Notes under the pieces: generated by a model
Told to the model about the DNA's origin: nothing
The model's database searches: none
The model's input: the letters and a program-made list of their open reading frames with translations, nothing else
Shown: positions 37,046 through 46,640 of the stretch, one piece after another
Layout of the letters: each line of letters opens with the position of its first letter
How positions within the stretch are numbered: the stretch's first letter is position 1
NCBI GenBank assembly: GCA_964528035.1
Contig: CAZGQY010000003.1
Span: 1 to 63,885, forward strand
Direction of reading: 5' to 3'
Length of the DNA stretch: 63,885 nt
Source: CAZGQY01 sp964528035
GTDB lineage: Bacteria; Pseudomonadota; Gammaproteobacteria; Methylococcales; UBA1147
Program-made: the position numbers and the translations under genes

Positions 37046-38168
37046 GTTCGTATAATCTATCCAGCGCTTTAAAAAACACTTGGTTTTCTTCTTCGGTGCC
37101 CGTTGTAACTCGAATGTAATCTGGCATCGCGTAACTCGCAAGTGGACGTATGATCACACCCTCTTTGAGCAACTTTTGAAACAAACTTTCTGAATCACAC
37201 CGCATATCCACACAAACAAAATTTGCTACAGATGGATTCACCTTAAAACCTCGTTGTTCTAATCCTCGGATTAACTGTACTAAACCCATGCGGTTAGCCT
37301 CTAAAGTCTTTTGCATATGAACGGTATCCGATAACGCCGCCTCTGCTGCAACCATTGCGGGGATACTCACATTGAACGGCTGCCGTATGCGATTTAATAA
37401 CTCGGTAACTTGTGGGCTGGATATCGCGCAACCCACCCGCAATCCGGCTAAACCAAACGCTTTAGAAAAAGTTCGGGTAACAATCAGGTTTGGAAATTTT
37501 TCCAACCATTGCAAACAATTTGGGTAATCAACTACATCCGCATAATTCGCATATTCAAAATAAGCTTCGTCAACAACACACATTACGTGTTCTGGCAGCT
37601 CAGCAATAAACTGAAACAAACTATCGCTATTCAAATAGGTACCGGTAGGATTGTTCGGGTTGGCGATAAATACAAGTCGAGTATTATCACCAATCTGTTC
37701 TCTGATCGCGACCAAATCATGTCCGTAAGGCATACTGGAATCGGGATTTTTAGCCCGGGCCGTTTTCGCTTTGGCTCCAACAGACTGAACAATGATAGGA
37801 TACATGGCAAACGCATAATCGGAAAACACTGCGTCATGAGCAGGCGTCAAAAAAACCCGCGCGACCATCTCCAGCACATCACTGGATCCATTACCCAATG
37901 TAATTTGATCGCTGGCAATATTTAATTGTCTGGCCAGTGCCTGCTTCAGCAGATAACCATTTCCATCAGGATAACGTGATAATCCGTTAATTGCCGCAGT
38001 TAACGCTTTAGTTACATTGGGACTGGGTCCATATGGACTTTCATTCGACGCTAACTTTACGATTTTGTTTAGCGCCAGCTCTCGTTCCAATTCTTCGATA
38101 GGTTTTCCCGGCTGATAGGGCGACAAGCCAGAGACCCAGGGGGCAATACGATGCAAGTAATTATTCAT
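37038..38168 (-). CDS. hisC: Histidinol-phosphate aminotransferase
   Basis: A 376-aa PLP aminotransferase (class I/II), likely acting on histidinol phosphate and, from its place between pheA and tyrA, also on aromatic keto acids. The PLP lysine lies in TRTFSKAFGLAGLRVG. Other motifs are NPNNPTGTY and VVDEAYFEYA. It overlaps tyrA and follows pheA by 72 bp. The pheA-hisC-tyrA order is typical of pseudomonads, where this paralogue is hisC2-like. Confidence 0.95.
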   Translation of the reverse strand: MNNYLHRIAPWVSGLSPYQPGKPIEELERELALNKIVKLASNESPYGPSPNVTKALTAAINGLSRYPDGNGYLLKQALARQLNIASDQITLGNGSSDVLEMVARVFLTPAHDAVFSDYAFAMYPIIVQSVGAKAKTARAKNPDSSMPYGHDLVAIREQIGDNTRLVFIANPNNPTGTYLNSDSLFQFIAELPEHVMCVVDEAYFEYANYADVVDYPNCLQWLEKFPNLIVTRTFSKAFGLAGLRVGCAISSPQVTELLNRIRQPFNVSIPAMVAAEAALSDTVHMQKTLEANRMGLVQLIRGLEQRGFKVNPSVANFVCVDMRCDSESLFQKLLKEGVIIRPLASYAMPDYIRVTTGTEEENQVFFKALDRLYEHD

Positions 38169-38240
38169 AGATGTGATTTTATCATCACCACACAGCTTTA
38201 GACTGCCAGTAATCTTTTTAATTCTTTTAAAGATTCCTAA

Positions 38241-39343
38241 TTATACGGGTACCCGAGGATAAGACCCCAAAATTTTCAGCATGCTTACTTTTGGCTTCAA
38301 CAACCTTAAAGCCTCTGATACCGTATCATTGTTCTGATGGCCATCAATATCGATAAAAAAAACATAGTTCCAGGTACCCAATCTGGATGGCCTCGACTCA
38401 ATCTTCGTCATGCTAATTCCGTAACGGGCAAATGGCTCCAATACCTCATGCAGGGAACCGGGCTGGTTTCCAGTCGATACCAGCAAAGAGGTTTTGTCGT
38501 TACCGGTCTCCCCCGCCGACAAATTTCCGATAATCAAAAATCGGGTGGTATTATCCTGCTCGTCTTCAATACTTTTTTGCAAAATTTTCAGATTGTACAA
38601 ACTCGCAGCCACTTCTCCAGCAATGGCTGCACTATTTGGCATGACTTCAACAATTCGAGCAGCTTCTGCATTGCTGCTTACACTGGTTCGCTTAACTCCC
38701 GGCAAAGAACGATCAAGCCAACCTCTACATTGAGCCAACGATTGTTGATGCGAAAATATTTCTTTTATGTCGCCAAAGTCGGAGCACTTGGAAAGTAAAT
38801 TATGCTGAATTCTGAGAACCACTTCACCACAAATCATAAGCGATGAATTAAGAAAACTATCCAGTGTATGCGTAATNNNNNNNNNNCACCTTCTGTTGAA
38901 TTTTCTACCGGAACTACACCAAATTGGGCAGAATGACTTTCTACTTCCCTGAACACTTCATCAATCGATGTTAATGACAATGTGTTGATACTTTGACCAA
39001 AGTGCTTTAATGCCGCCTGTTGAGTAAAAGTACCCTCCGGACCCAGAAACGCCACGGATAATGGCTTTTCCAATGCAAGGCACGACGACATCAATTCACG
39101 AAAGAAAAAAACTACTGTATCATCGGTTAACGGCCCAGTATTAGATTCTCTGATATTACGCAATACCAAGGCTTCCCGATCCGGCCGATAAAAACTCTCC
39201 GCCTCTCCCGCAGCTGTTTTTGTCTTAGCAACCTCCATGGCGATGGAAGCACGCTGGTTAATCAATGCCAATATATCTTTATCTAGGGCATCTATCTTAT
39301 TTCTAAGTTCTGGGAGCGATTGCAAAGAATTCATGAAGGACAC
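38241..39343 (-). CDS. pheA: Chorismate mutase / prephenate dehydratase (P-protein), interrupted by scaffold gap
   Basis: A bifunctional enzyme of phenylalanine synthesis. The chorismate mutase domain is at the N-terminus (LRNKIDALDKDILALINQRA). The dehydratase follows (VAFLGPEGTFTQQAALKHFG; VPVENSTEG; NTTRFLIIG) and then the ACT regulatory domain (SLHEVLEPFARYGISMTKIESRPSR). Ten Ns at 38877-38886 fall between ENSTEG and THTLDSFLNSSL and break the frame. The family normally has three residues between that Gly and His, which would need only two missing bases, so the break is an assembly artefact and not a mutation. The start is GTG 39343 or ATG 39334. Confidence 0.93.
38877..38886. other. Scaffold gap (10 N)
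   Basis: A run of ten N inside pheA. The flanking codons match adjacent parts of the conserved ENSTEG-x3-HTLD motif, so little or no real sequence seems to be missing. Confidence 0.99.
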
Positions 39344-39379
39344 AAGTATACGGTTAATTTAGCGGCGTGGTGGATGTTG

Positions 39380-39511
39380 TCAAATTGCTCGCGCTGAATA
39401 AACACCTCTGATATTACCAATTTGAGTCATTGTCTCAGTAGGAACTTTCTCGTCAACATCAACCATGGTACCAGCAACATCGCCTCTTGATTTATTTTCC
39501 AGATTAGATTT
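39380..39511 (-). pseudogene. C-terminal ACT-domain remnant of 3-phosphoglycerate dehydrogenase
   Basis: Immediately after the serC stop, in the same frame, 43 codons read as a protein tail: NKSRGDVAGTMVDVD, then IGNIRGVYSARAI and a stop. This matches the end of the ACT domain of the ~390-aa D-3-phosphoglycerate dehydrogenase whose gene commonly lies between serC and pheA in related bacteria. The catalytic ~350 residues and any start codon are missing. The simplest reading is a large internal deletion of serA that left its last codons fused behind serC. Function as a peptide is unlikely because the serC TAA precedes it directly. Confidence 0.72.
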
Positions 39512-40594
39512 TTATCCATATCGGCGCTCAAATTCCTGCATAAACTCTACCAGAACATTTACTCCATCCATCGGCATTGCATTATATATACTTGCACGCA
39601 TGCCCCCAACAGAACGATGCCCTTTGAGCTCAACCATCCCGGAAACCCGCGCTTCCAGTAAAAATTTAGAATCCAGTCCTGTATCTGCCAAAATAAACGG
39701 TACGTTCATTCTCGAGCGGTACGCAGGCATAACAGGATTAGAGTAAAAAGACGAACTATCAATCGCCTGATACAGTGTATCCGCTTTTTCCTGATTGAGA
39801 CGCTCCATGACTTCAAGCCCACCAATTTCGCGAATCCAATCGAAGACCAATCCCATAACATACCAGTTAAATGTCGGCGGTGTGTTAAACATGGAATTGT
39901 TCGCTGCATGCTTCCTGTAATCAAATGTCGATGGAATATCGCCACGCGGTTCCTGCAGTAAATCGTCCCGCACTATAACCAGAGTAATGCCGGCAATACC
40001 CATATTTTTCTGCGCTCCCGCATAGATCAAGCCAAATTTATTTACATCCAACGACCGGGAAAAAATATTCGATGACATATCGGAAACCAGCGGAATACCA
40101 TTTGACTCGGGTATGAATGGAAATTCTACACCACCAATGGTTTCATTGGATGTATAGTGCAAGTATGCGGAATCTGAATCGTAGCTCCATTGCGCAACAT
40201 CGGGTATTCCCTGATGATCACAATTCGCTGAATTTGCAACAATATTAATATCACAAAAACGCTTTGCCTCATTAATTGCTTTTTCTGACCAGGAACCCGT
40301 ACATACATAGCTGGCAATTCGCCGGTTAGCCAATAGATTCAACGGTACCATAGCAAATTGCGCGCTCGCACCGCCTTGCAGAAACAAAACCCGGTAACTG
40401 TCTGGTATCTGCAAAATATTTCGAATATCGTTCTCGGCCTTAGCGGCAATTTCAGTAAATTCCTTACCTCGATGGCTCATTTCCATTACTGATAGGCCAC
40501 ATCCCTGCCAATCCTGTAATTCCTCCTTTACACGCTGCACAACTGCTTGAGGGAGCGTCGCCGGACCCGCACTAAAATTAAATACTCTGGCCAT
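39512..40594 (-). CDS. serC: Phosphoserine aminotransferase
   Basis: A 360-aa cytosolic PLP enzyme making phosphoserine from 3-phosphohydroxypyruvate, and also used in pyridoxine synthesis. It begins ARVFNFSAGPATLPQAVVQ. The PLP lysine is in YAGAQKNMGIAG, and LFLQGGASAQFAMVPLNLL binds phosphate. The ending MQEFERRYG is the normal family C-terminus. The ATG is three bases after the gyrA stop, implying co-transcription with gyrA. Confidence 0.97.
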   Translation of the reverse strand: MARVFNFSAGPATLPQAVVQRVKEELQDWQGCGLSVMEMSHRGKEFTEIAAKAENDIRNILQIPDSYRVLFLQGGASAQFAMVPLNLLANRRIASYVCTGSWSEKAINEAKRFCDINIVANSANCDHQGIPDVAQWSYDSDSAYLHYTSNETIGGVEFPFIPESNGIPLVSDMSSNIFSRSLDVNKFGLIYAGAQKNMGIAGITLVIVRDDLLQEPRGDIPSTFDYRKHAANNSMFNTPPTFNWYVMGLVFDWIREIGGLEVMERLNQEKADTLYQAIDSSSFYSNPVMPAYRSRMNVPFILADTGLDSKFLLEARVSGMVELKGHRSVGGMRASIYNAMPMDGVNVLVEFMQEFERRYG

Positions 40595-40597
40595 TAA

Positions 40598-43231
40598 TTA
40601 TTCTTTGTCTGTACTATTACTTTCATCTGTATCTGTATCCATACCCATACCCGTATCCGTATCCGTATCCGTATCCGTATCCGTATCCGCGTCATCGTCA
40701 TCGTCAGCCAGACCGTCAATACGATCAACTCCAACCACCCGTTCCCCTTTGGATAAACGAATCACCCGTACTCCCTGAGTATTTCTGCTAACCACAGAAA
40801 TTTCCCGCACAGGCGTACGCACCAAGGTACCCGCGTCAGTAATTAACATAATTTCGTCATTTTCCTCCACCAAAGTGGCACCCACGACCTTACCATTACG
40901 TTCATTAGTCTGAATAGAAATCACACCTTGACCTCCGCGATTGTGACGCGGAAAACTTTCTGCGGGTGTCCGCTTCCCATAACCATTTTCAGTAATATTG
41001 AAAACCGCACCTGCAGCGGAAATAATCAGTGAAATGACCTTATGCTCTGCCACCAGGCGAATACCTCTCACACCGCCTGCTGTACGACCCATAACACGCA
41101 CATCAGACTCATGGAAACACACCGCTTTGCCCGAACTGCTAAACAACATGATATTGCGGTCACCATCAGTCACCGCCGCACCAACCAATGCGTCATCCTG
41201 GCGTAAGTCAATGGCAATTTTGCCATTGCTTCTAGGTCTTTCAAATTCTTTCAGAGAGGTCTTTTTGACCACACCAAGCTGGGTTGCAAAAAATACATAA
41301 TGGTTATCATCAAAAGTTTTAACCGGCATTATGGTATTGATTTTTTCACCTTCGTCTAAATTAAGCAGATTCACGAAGGGTTTTCCACGAGCAATACGCC
41401 CAGCTACAGGCAACTCAAAAACCTTTAACCAATACACTTTGCCAAAACTGGAAAAACAAAGGATGGTATCGTGAGTATTGGCAATAAAGAGTTTGTCGAT
41501 AAAATCTTCCTGTTTCGTAGAAGTTGCCGATTTACCACGCCCACCACGCCTCTGCGCCTTATATTCATCCAACGGCTGTGATTTAACATAACCCTGATGA
41601 GACATGGTAACCACCATATCTTCCTCGGTAATCAAATCTTCAATCGTCAGGTTCAGTTGATCCTGCAGAATTTCGGTGCGGCGTTGATCACCAAATTGTT
41701 CGCGTATTGACACCAGCTCTTCCCGAATTACCTCCATCAAGCGATCATCATTGGCGAGTATTTCCAATAATTCATCGATTTTCGCCAATATATCCTTGTA
41801 TTCACCAACGATCTTATCCTGCTCCAATCCGGTAAGACGGTGCAGTTGAAGATCAAGTATCGCCTTAGCTTGAACAGGTGTAAGCAGATAACCCTTGTCA
41901 CCAAGACCAAACTCCTCAGCTAAATCATCAGGGCGGGATCGAGCCGCATTGGCTCGTTCCAGTAAACTGGCAACCAAACCCGACTGCCAATGTTTGGCCA
42001 ATAATTTTTCTTTCGCGACAGCTGGCGTAGGTGCCGCTTTGATCAAAGCTATAATTTCGTCAATATTTACCAGAGCAACAGCAAGACCTTCCAATACATG
42101 AGCTCTTTGTCGGGCCTTCCTTAATTCGAACAGTGTTCGACGTGTCACCACTTCGCGTCGATGTTCAATAAATGCAGACAGTATTTCTTTCAGATTCATA
42201 CACCGTGGCCGACCATCCTGGATCGCGACCATATTTATACCAAATACATTCTGAAGCTGTGTATGCTGATATAAATTATTCAGAATGACTTCGCCCACCT
42301 CACCGCGGCGAAGTTCAATAACCATACGCATGCCATCCTTGTCGGATTCGTCCCTTAGGGCGGATATTCCTTCCAGGCGTCCTTCTTTTACCATCTCCGC
42401 AATTTTTTCAAGAAGACGCGCCTTGTTTACCTGATAAGGCAGTTCAGAAATAATAATCGATTGTCGCCCGGAATCTTCAATGTTTTCAAAATGCGCTCGG
42501 GCCCGAAGATATATCTTTCCTCGTCCAGTCAGGTAGGCATCCCGAATACCGTTCGCGCCATTAATCATACCGGCAGTAGGAAAATCAGGCCCTGGTAAAT
42601 AACTCAACAATTCCAGTATTGAAATATCGGGGCGTTCCATCAATGCCAGACAGGTATTAATGACTTCAGTTAAATTGTGAGGAGGAATATTTGTTGCCAT
42701 TCCCACCGCAATCCCGGCCGACCCATTTATCAATAAATTAGGAACTTTTGTCGGAAAAACTTTCGGTTCAAATTCGGATTCATCGTAGTTCGGGATAAAA
42801 TCAACCGTTTCTTTATCCAGATCAGCCAATAGCTCATGGGAAATTTTGGCCATACGAACTTCGGTATAACGCATCGCTGCGGGTGAATCGCCATCCACCG
42901 AACCAAAATTACCCTGACCGTCGACTAACATATAACGCATCGAAAAAGGTTGCGCCATACGCACTATCGTATCGTATACAGCCGTATCGCCATGAGGATG
43001 ATACTTACCGATTACATCACCGACCACACGTGCGGATTTTTTATAGGCTTTATTCCAGTCATTACCCAATACACTCATCGCATACAATACACGCCGATGA
43101 ACCGGCTTAAGTCCGTCGCGAACATCCGGTAACGCACGACCCACTATGACGCTCATCGCATAAGCCAAATACGACTGTTTCATCTCGTCTTCTAAATTGA
43201 CGAGATTCACTTCCTTAGCAAATTCAGACAT
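40598..43231 (-). CDS. gyrA: DNA gyrase subunit A
   Basis: An 877-aa type II topoisomerase subunit. The active tyrosine is in AAMRYTEVRMAK. The quinolone-resistance region reads HPHGDTAVYDTIVRMAQPF, with Thr at the position of E. coli Ser83, as in Pseudomonas. The GyrA box is QRRGGRGKS, and beta-pinwheel repeats follow. The C-terminal tail is a run of Asp-Thr dipeptides encoded by a hexanucleotide repeat, replacing the usual mixed acidic tail. It is followed by serC after three bases. Confidence 0.98.
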   Translation of the reverse strand: MSEFAKEVNLVNLEDEMKQSYLAYAMSVIVGRALPDVRDGLKPVHRRVLYAMSVLGNDWNKAYKKSARVVGDVIGKYHPHGDTAVYDTIVRMAQPFSMRYMLVDGQGNFGSVDGDSPAAMRYTEVRMAKISHELLADLDKETVDFIPNYDESEFEPKVFPTKVPNLLINGSAGIAVGMATNIPPHNLTEVINTCLALMERPDISILELLSYLPGPDFPTAGMINGANGIRDAYLTGRGKIYLRARAHFENIEDSGRQSIIISELPYQVNKARLLEKIAEMVKEGRLEGISALRDESDKDGMRMVIELRRGEVGEVILNNLYQHTQLQNVFGINMVAIQDGRPRCMNLKEILSAFIEHRREVVTRRTLFELRKARQRAHVLEGLAVALVNIDEIIALIKAAPTPAVAKEKLLAKHWQSGLVASLLERANAARSRPDDLAEEFGLGDKGYLLTPVQAKAILDLQLHRLTGLEQDKIVGEYKDILAKIDELLEILANDDRLMEVIREELVSIREQFGDQRRTEILQDQLNLTIEDLITEEDMVVTMSHQGYVKSQPLDEYKAQRRGGRGKSATSTKQEDFIDKLFIANTHDTILCFSSFGKVYWLKVFELPVAGRIARGKPFVNLLNLDEGEKINTIMPVKTFDDNHYVFFATQLGVVKKTSLKEFERPRSNGKIAIDLRQDDALVGAAVTDGDRNIMLFSSSGKAVCFHESDVRVMGRTAGGVRGIRLVAEHKVISLIISAAGAVFNITENGYGKRTPAESFPRHNRGGQGVISIQTNERNGKVVGATLVEENDEIMLITDAGTLVRTPVREISVVSRNTQGVRVIRLSKGERVVGVDRIDGLADDDDDADTDTDTDTDTDTGMGMDTDTDESNSTDKE
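40625..40711. repeat. Hexanucleotide (ATCCGT-type) tandem repeat inside gyrA
   Basis: On the plus strand about six perfect ATCCGT units are followed by TCATCG-type units and preceded by degenerate ATCTGT/ATACCC units. On the coding strand this gives GATACG repeats, i.e. Asp-Thr dipeptides, in the acidic tail of GyrA. Unit number changes would keep the frame. Confidence 0.9.
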
Positions 43232-43537
43232 GAGAGAGTATTATTTAATGATTAAGAATGAGGCGATATCAGAATCTCCTCTGAAAAACCACAGAATCTG
43301 ATGGCGGGAATTTCTATACAACAAAATATGAGATGGCTATCGATATCACAAGCTTTCAGGACTGTTCTATCTACCGACTGGGAAAGTGTTTATTGTAACA
43401 AAATCTATACATTTCTTCATGCCAGATTGGAAATTAAGGTGTGAAAATCCCAGAATGCAGATCCCACAACCTTAATTTTTGGCTCCTGTTGGAAAAGTGA
43501 TCTCTCTATTTACTCTGTTTTGAATGCAGCCAGCATT
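43232..43537. other. 306-bp gap between gyrA and the polysaccharide cluster
   Basis: It contains the gyrA upstream region (minus strand) and the end of the wbpM-type gene. No hairpin with a T-run, promoter pair or small reading frame was convincing. Confidence 0.5.
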
Positions 43538-45430
43538 TTAGTGTATCCCCGGTTTACGTCGTGCGCGATCCAATGAAACAATATTAACGGGGGCACTATC
43601 CTGTCGTTTGTACTCGGGAACCAAAGAATTTAACAAACCTAATATCCGGTTTTCATCAAACGTGTCACAGGCTATCTGCAATTTCCCAATTTGATCACTT
43701 ACCGTATTCCAATCATTGTCTCTTGAAATTGCCAATAGTAATTTTCGATGACCGGTACTCGTCTTTCGTTCCTGTTTATGAAACAACTCCTCATACATCT
43801 TTTCACCCGGTCTCAAACCGATATATTCAATCTTTATATCCTGGCCAGGTTTTTTTCCGCTCAAACGAATCATCTGCTCGGCTAAATATCGGATTTTAAT
43901 CGGATCCCCCATATCCAATACAAAGATTTCCCCGCCCTCACCGACCGCAGCTGCTTCCACAATTAATTGACAAGCCTCCGGTATGGTCATAAAAAACCGA
44001 GAAATTTCAGGGTCGGTTACCGTAACCGGCCCACCGTTCTGAATTTGCCGACGAAATAACGGCACCACACTACCCGCAGAATCGAGAACGTTTCCGAAGC
44101 GTACAGTTATAAATCGGGTACTATCCTGGCCGTTAAAAGACTGACACAGGATCTCGGCAGCTCGTTTGCTGGCACCCATAACATTACTTGGATTAACTGC
44201 CTTATCAGTGGAAATATATATAAATTCCCTGACATTCTGAAAAATCGCTGCCTCAGCAACAGTTTTTGTACCCAGAACATTATTGTTTACAACTTCCCGA
44301 ACCTGGGCCTGCAGCAACGGTACATGTTTATAGGCAGCCACATGAAATACCATATGCGGCGAATACTTTCTAAAGACATAATTAACCGCTGCCTGATCGG
44401 TGACATCACCTAACACTGCAATAAGATTCAATGCCGGATAACGCTGCTGCAACTCTGATTCTATGCGATACAGATTAAATTCACTTTTCTCGAAAACGAC
44501 CAGCCTGCCAACAGGTAACTGACCAATCTGGCTGCACAACTCCGAACCAATCGAACCACCGCCTCCGGTCACAAGAATCGTTTTATTTTCCATACGATGA
44601 CGTATGTTTTTCCAATCCAGATTTACCGATGCACGCCCTAATAGATCTTCTATTGAAACATCACGAAGCTCTTTGTGGGTCACACGTCCGGACAAAACCT
44701 CTTTAACCGAAGGCAAGGTCAAAAATGCGATTTCACATGACTCGCAAAGATCCACAATCGTCCGCATCTGCAAATCAGTCGCTGAGGGCACAGCAATTAA
44801 CACAACATCAATTTCCAACCGATCGATCAATCTGGGTATTTTTTTGCAGTTACCCAACACCCGAATACCATGAATTTCCCGCCGCCTTTTTTTTATATCA
44901 TCATCGACGAACCCAACAGGAACAAATTGAGATTCCGCCTCCCGCATTAAATCCCGAACCAACATTTCCCCGGCCATTCCTGCGCCGATAATGAGTGCAC
45001 GCGACCCAATACGTTCATATTGACGAGTATCCTTCCAAAAACGATACACAAAACGAGGCGTACATAAGAATAAAACAAGCATCGCGCCATATAGCGGTAA
45101 CACCGAACGCGGCACACCTTCAAGACGCGAATATAGAAACAGACTCATACCAACGATCACAACACCGGCAGCCACTGCCTTGACGATTCTAACCAGATCA
45201 GGAATCGATGCAAAACGCCAAACTCCCCGATACAGTCCAAACACACGAAAAACAATAGTTTGCACGATGATGACAAAAACAAGGTAATACAGCGCTGTAT
45301 TCAGATTTTCAACAGGAATGGACTCAAGATTATAGCGAAACCAATAACTACCCAACCAGGCAACCGGAATCATTGCCATGTCATGAAGGAAAACAGCGTT
45401 TGAGGATCTGAAATTAAACTTTTTTGCCAT
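43538..45430 (-). CDS. wbpM: Membrane-bound nucleoside-sugar 4,6-dehydratase (WbpM/CapD/FlaA1 type)
   Basis: A ~630-aa protein. Four N-terminal membrane helices (about 12-125) precede a CoA-binding-like Rossmann domain (ALIIGAGMAGEMLVRDL) and a C-terminal SDR domain with VTGGGGSIGSELCSQ. The catalytic region is FIYISTDKAVNPSNVMGASKR, the Met-Lys form of the SDR triad seen in UDP-GlcNAc 4,6-dehydratases. It supplies deoxysugar precursors for O-antigen. I start at ATG 45430, with a GTG immediately before it as the alternative. It is the last gene of the cluster, next to the initiating transferase, as wbpL-wbpM in Pseudomonas aeruginosa. Confidence 0.93.
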   Translation of the reverse strand: MAKKFNFRSSNAVFLHDMAMIPVAWLGSYWFRYNLESIPVENLNTALYYLVFVIIVQTIVFRVFGLYRGVWRFASIPDLVRIVKAVAAGVVIVGMSLFLYSRLEGVPRSVLPLYGAMLVLFLCTPRFVYRFWKDTRQYERIGSRALIIGAGMAGEMLVRDLMREAESQFVPVGFVDDDIKKRRREIHGIRVLGNCKKIPRLIDRLEIDVVLIAVPSATDLQMRTIVDLCESCEIAFLTLPSVKEVLSGRVTHKELRDVSIEDLLGRASVNLDWKNIRHRMENKTILVTGGGGSIGSELCSQIGQLPVGRLVVFEKSEFNLYRIESELQQRYPALNLIAVLGDVTDQAAVNYVFRKYSPHMVFHVAAYKHVPLLQAQVREVVNNNVLGTKTVAEAAIFQNVREFIYISTDKAVNPSNVMGASKRAAEILCQSFNGQDSTRFITVRFGNVLDSAGSVVPLFRRQIQNGGPVTVTDPEISRFFMTIPEACQLIVEAAAVGEGGEIFVLDMGDPIKIRYLAEQMIRLSGKKPGQDIKIEYIGLRPGEKMYEELFHKQERKTSTGHRKLLLAISRDNDWNTVSDQIGKLQIACDTFDENRILGLLNSLVPEYKRQDSAPVNIVSLDRARRKPGIH

Positions 45431-45485
45431 CACATTTCTCGGATGTCATGAATCAACTATCCAACACTCATCATATACCAGGAAA

Positions 45486-46535
45486 TTAGTTTCCATTTAT
45501 CGTAGGTACAATACCCGCATCAAACCTATATGCCAAAAATAACATAGACCCCAGCGCGATAAGTAGAAATATCCATTCCAATGCCGGCCAGTAAAGTGCT
45601 GCAATAGCCAATGGTAACAACCAACAACAATTAATCAGGCAAACCCCAACAGTCACCGGTGAATGACTCTTAATGGCAATGCTGGCATGCTGGTACGCAT
45701 GACTTCTATGCGCCTGATACCATACTTCACCACGCACAATTCGACGCAGCAGTGTTACCGTTGCATCCACAAAAAACACACTACCCAAAATTATCCAGAC
45801 ACTTAAAGGCAGCAGATCTTTTTGAATGCTAATTAAAGCAATCAATCCAAGCATAAAACCCAGAAACCCACTGCCCACATCACCCATAAAAATTGCTGCC
45901 GGAGGCCAATTCCAGATTAAAAACCCAAAACACCCGGATGCAATAATCAGCAATGGAAGTATTTCTGTATAAGAATCTGGTGAATTTGAAAAAAGCACAG
46001 ATAAAAGACTCGCCGCGAGTGCAATAAACATAGCTTCCGACCCCGCTATGCCATCAATTCCATCCATAAAATTAAATAAATTCAATATCCATACAAGACC
46101 AATAACCATCAACAGGTAATTCATCACAGCCCCTTCCAGCCGGTATCCAGCAATCGCTAATACCGGAATCTCCCCCATCCAGAACAATGCCCAGAAGGCA
46201 GCAAAAAAATGTATACAGATTCGCCACCGTGGGGAAACAGGACGATGATCATCCCAAAAGCTAACCGCGGAAACCAATACCCCGCTTCCAATCATTGCCA
46301 TAAAATCCTGAAACCTTAGTTGTCCAGAGAGATATAAACAAAGCAGCGCACCAAAAAACAGTATGACGAATGCCATTCCACCGCCGGTTGGCGTTGGAAC
46401 GGTATGCGAACTACGATCATTCGGAAAATCAATAACCGCTCTGGACAGCGCATATCTTCGAATTGCATAGGTTAACCCCCACGCCAGTCCGGTGGCCACG
46501 AGAAACAGTATAAATACATGACCCAGATTCATCAT
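45486..46535 (-). CDS. wbpL: MraY-family glycosyl-1-phosphate transferase (WbpL/WecA type)
   Basis: A 349-aa integral membrane enzyme that starts glycan assembly by moving a sugar 1-phosphate onto undecaprenyl phosphate. About ten hydrophobic helices are present. Motifs are DFPNDRSSHTVPTPTGGG at the N-terminal cytoplasmic side, NLFNFMDGIDGIAGSEA (Mg-binding Asp) and FMGDVGSGFLGFMLG, plus the HRSHAYQH loop. The specificity (FucNAc, QuiNAc or GlcNAc) cannot be read. It lies between the epimerase gene and the WbpM-type dehydratase gene. Confidence 0.92.
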   Translation of the reverse strand: MMNLGHVFILFLVATGLAWGLTYAIRRYALSRAVIDFPNDRSSHTVPTPTGGGMAFVILFFGALLCLYLSGQLRFQDFMAMIGSGVLVSAVSFWDDHRPVSPRWRICIHFFAAFWALFWMGEIPVLAIAGYRLEGAVMNYLLMVIGLVWILNLFNFMDGIDGIAGSEAMFIALAASLLSVLFSNSPDSYTEILPLLIIASGCFGFLIWNWPPAAIFMGDVGSGFLGFMLGLIALISIQKDLLPLSVWIILGSVFFVDATVTLLRRIVRGEVWYQAHRSHAYQHASIAIKSHSPVTVGVCLINCCWLLPLAIAALYWPALEWIFLLIALGSMLFLAYRFDAGIVPTINGN

Positions 46536-46640
46536 TGAATTACCATCGGAGACTAAGTTTATCAGAACAATCGCTAATCCATCGAAGCAAACCCTCTGGT
46601 TTCCAAAGCAGTAAACACCCCGCCTGTCTTCTGAATAGTA

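Noticed and set aside
38241..39343. pheA as a genuine two-gene split or pseudogene
   Set aside because: The break coincides with the N run and the flanking residues fit the conserved motif with two bases missing.
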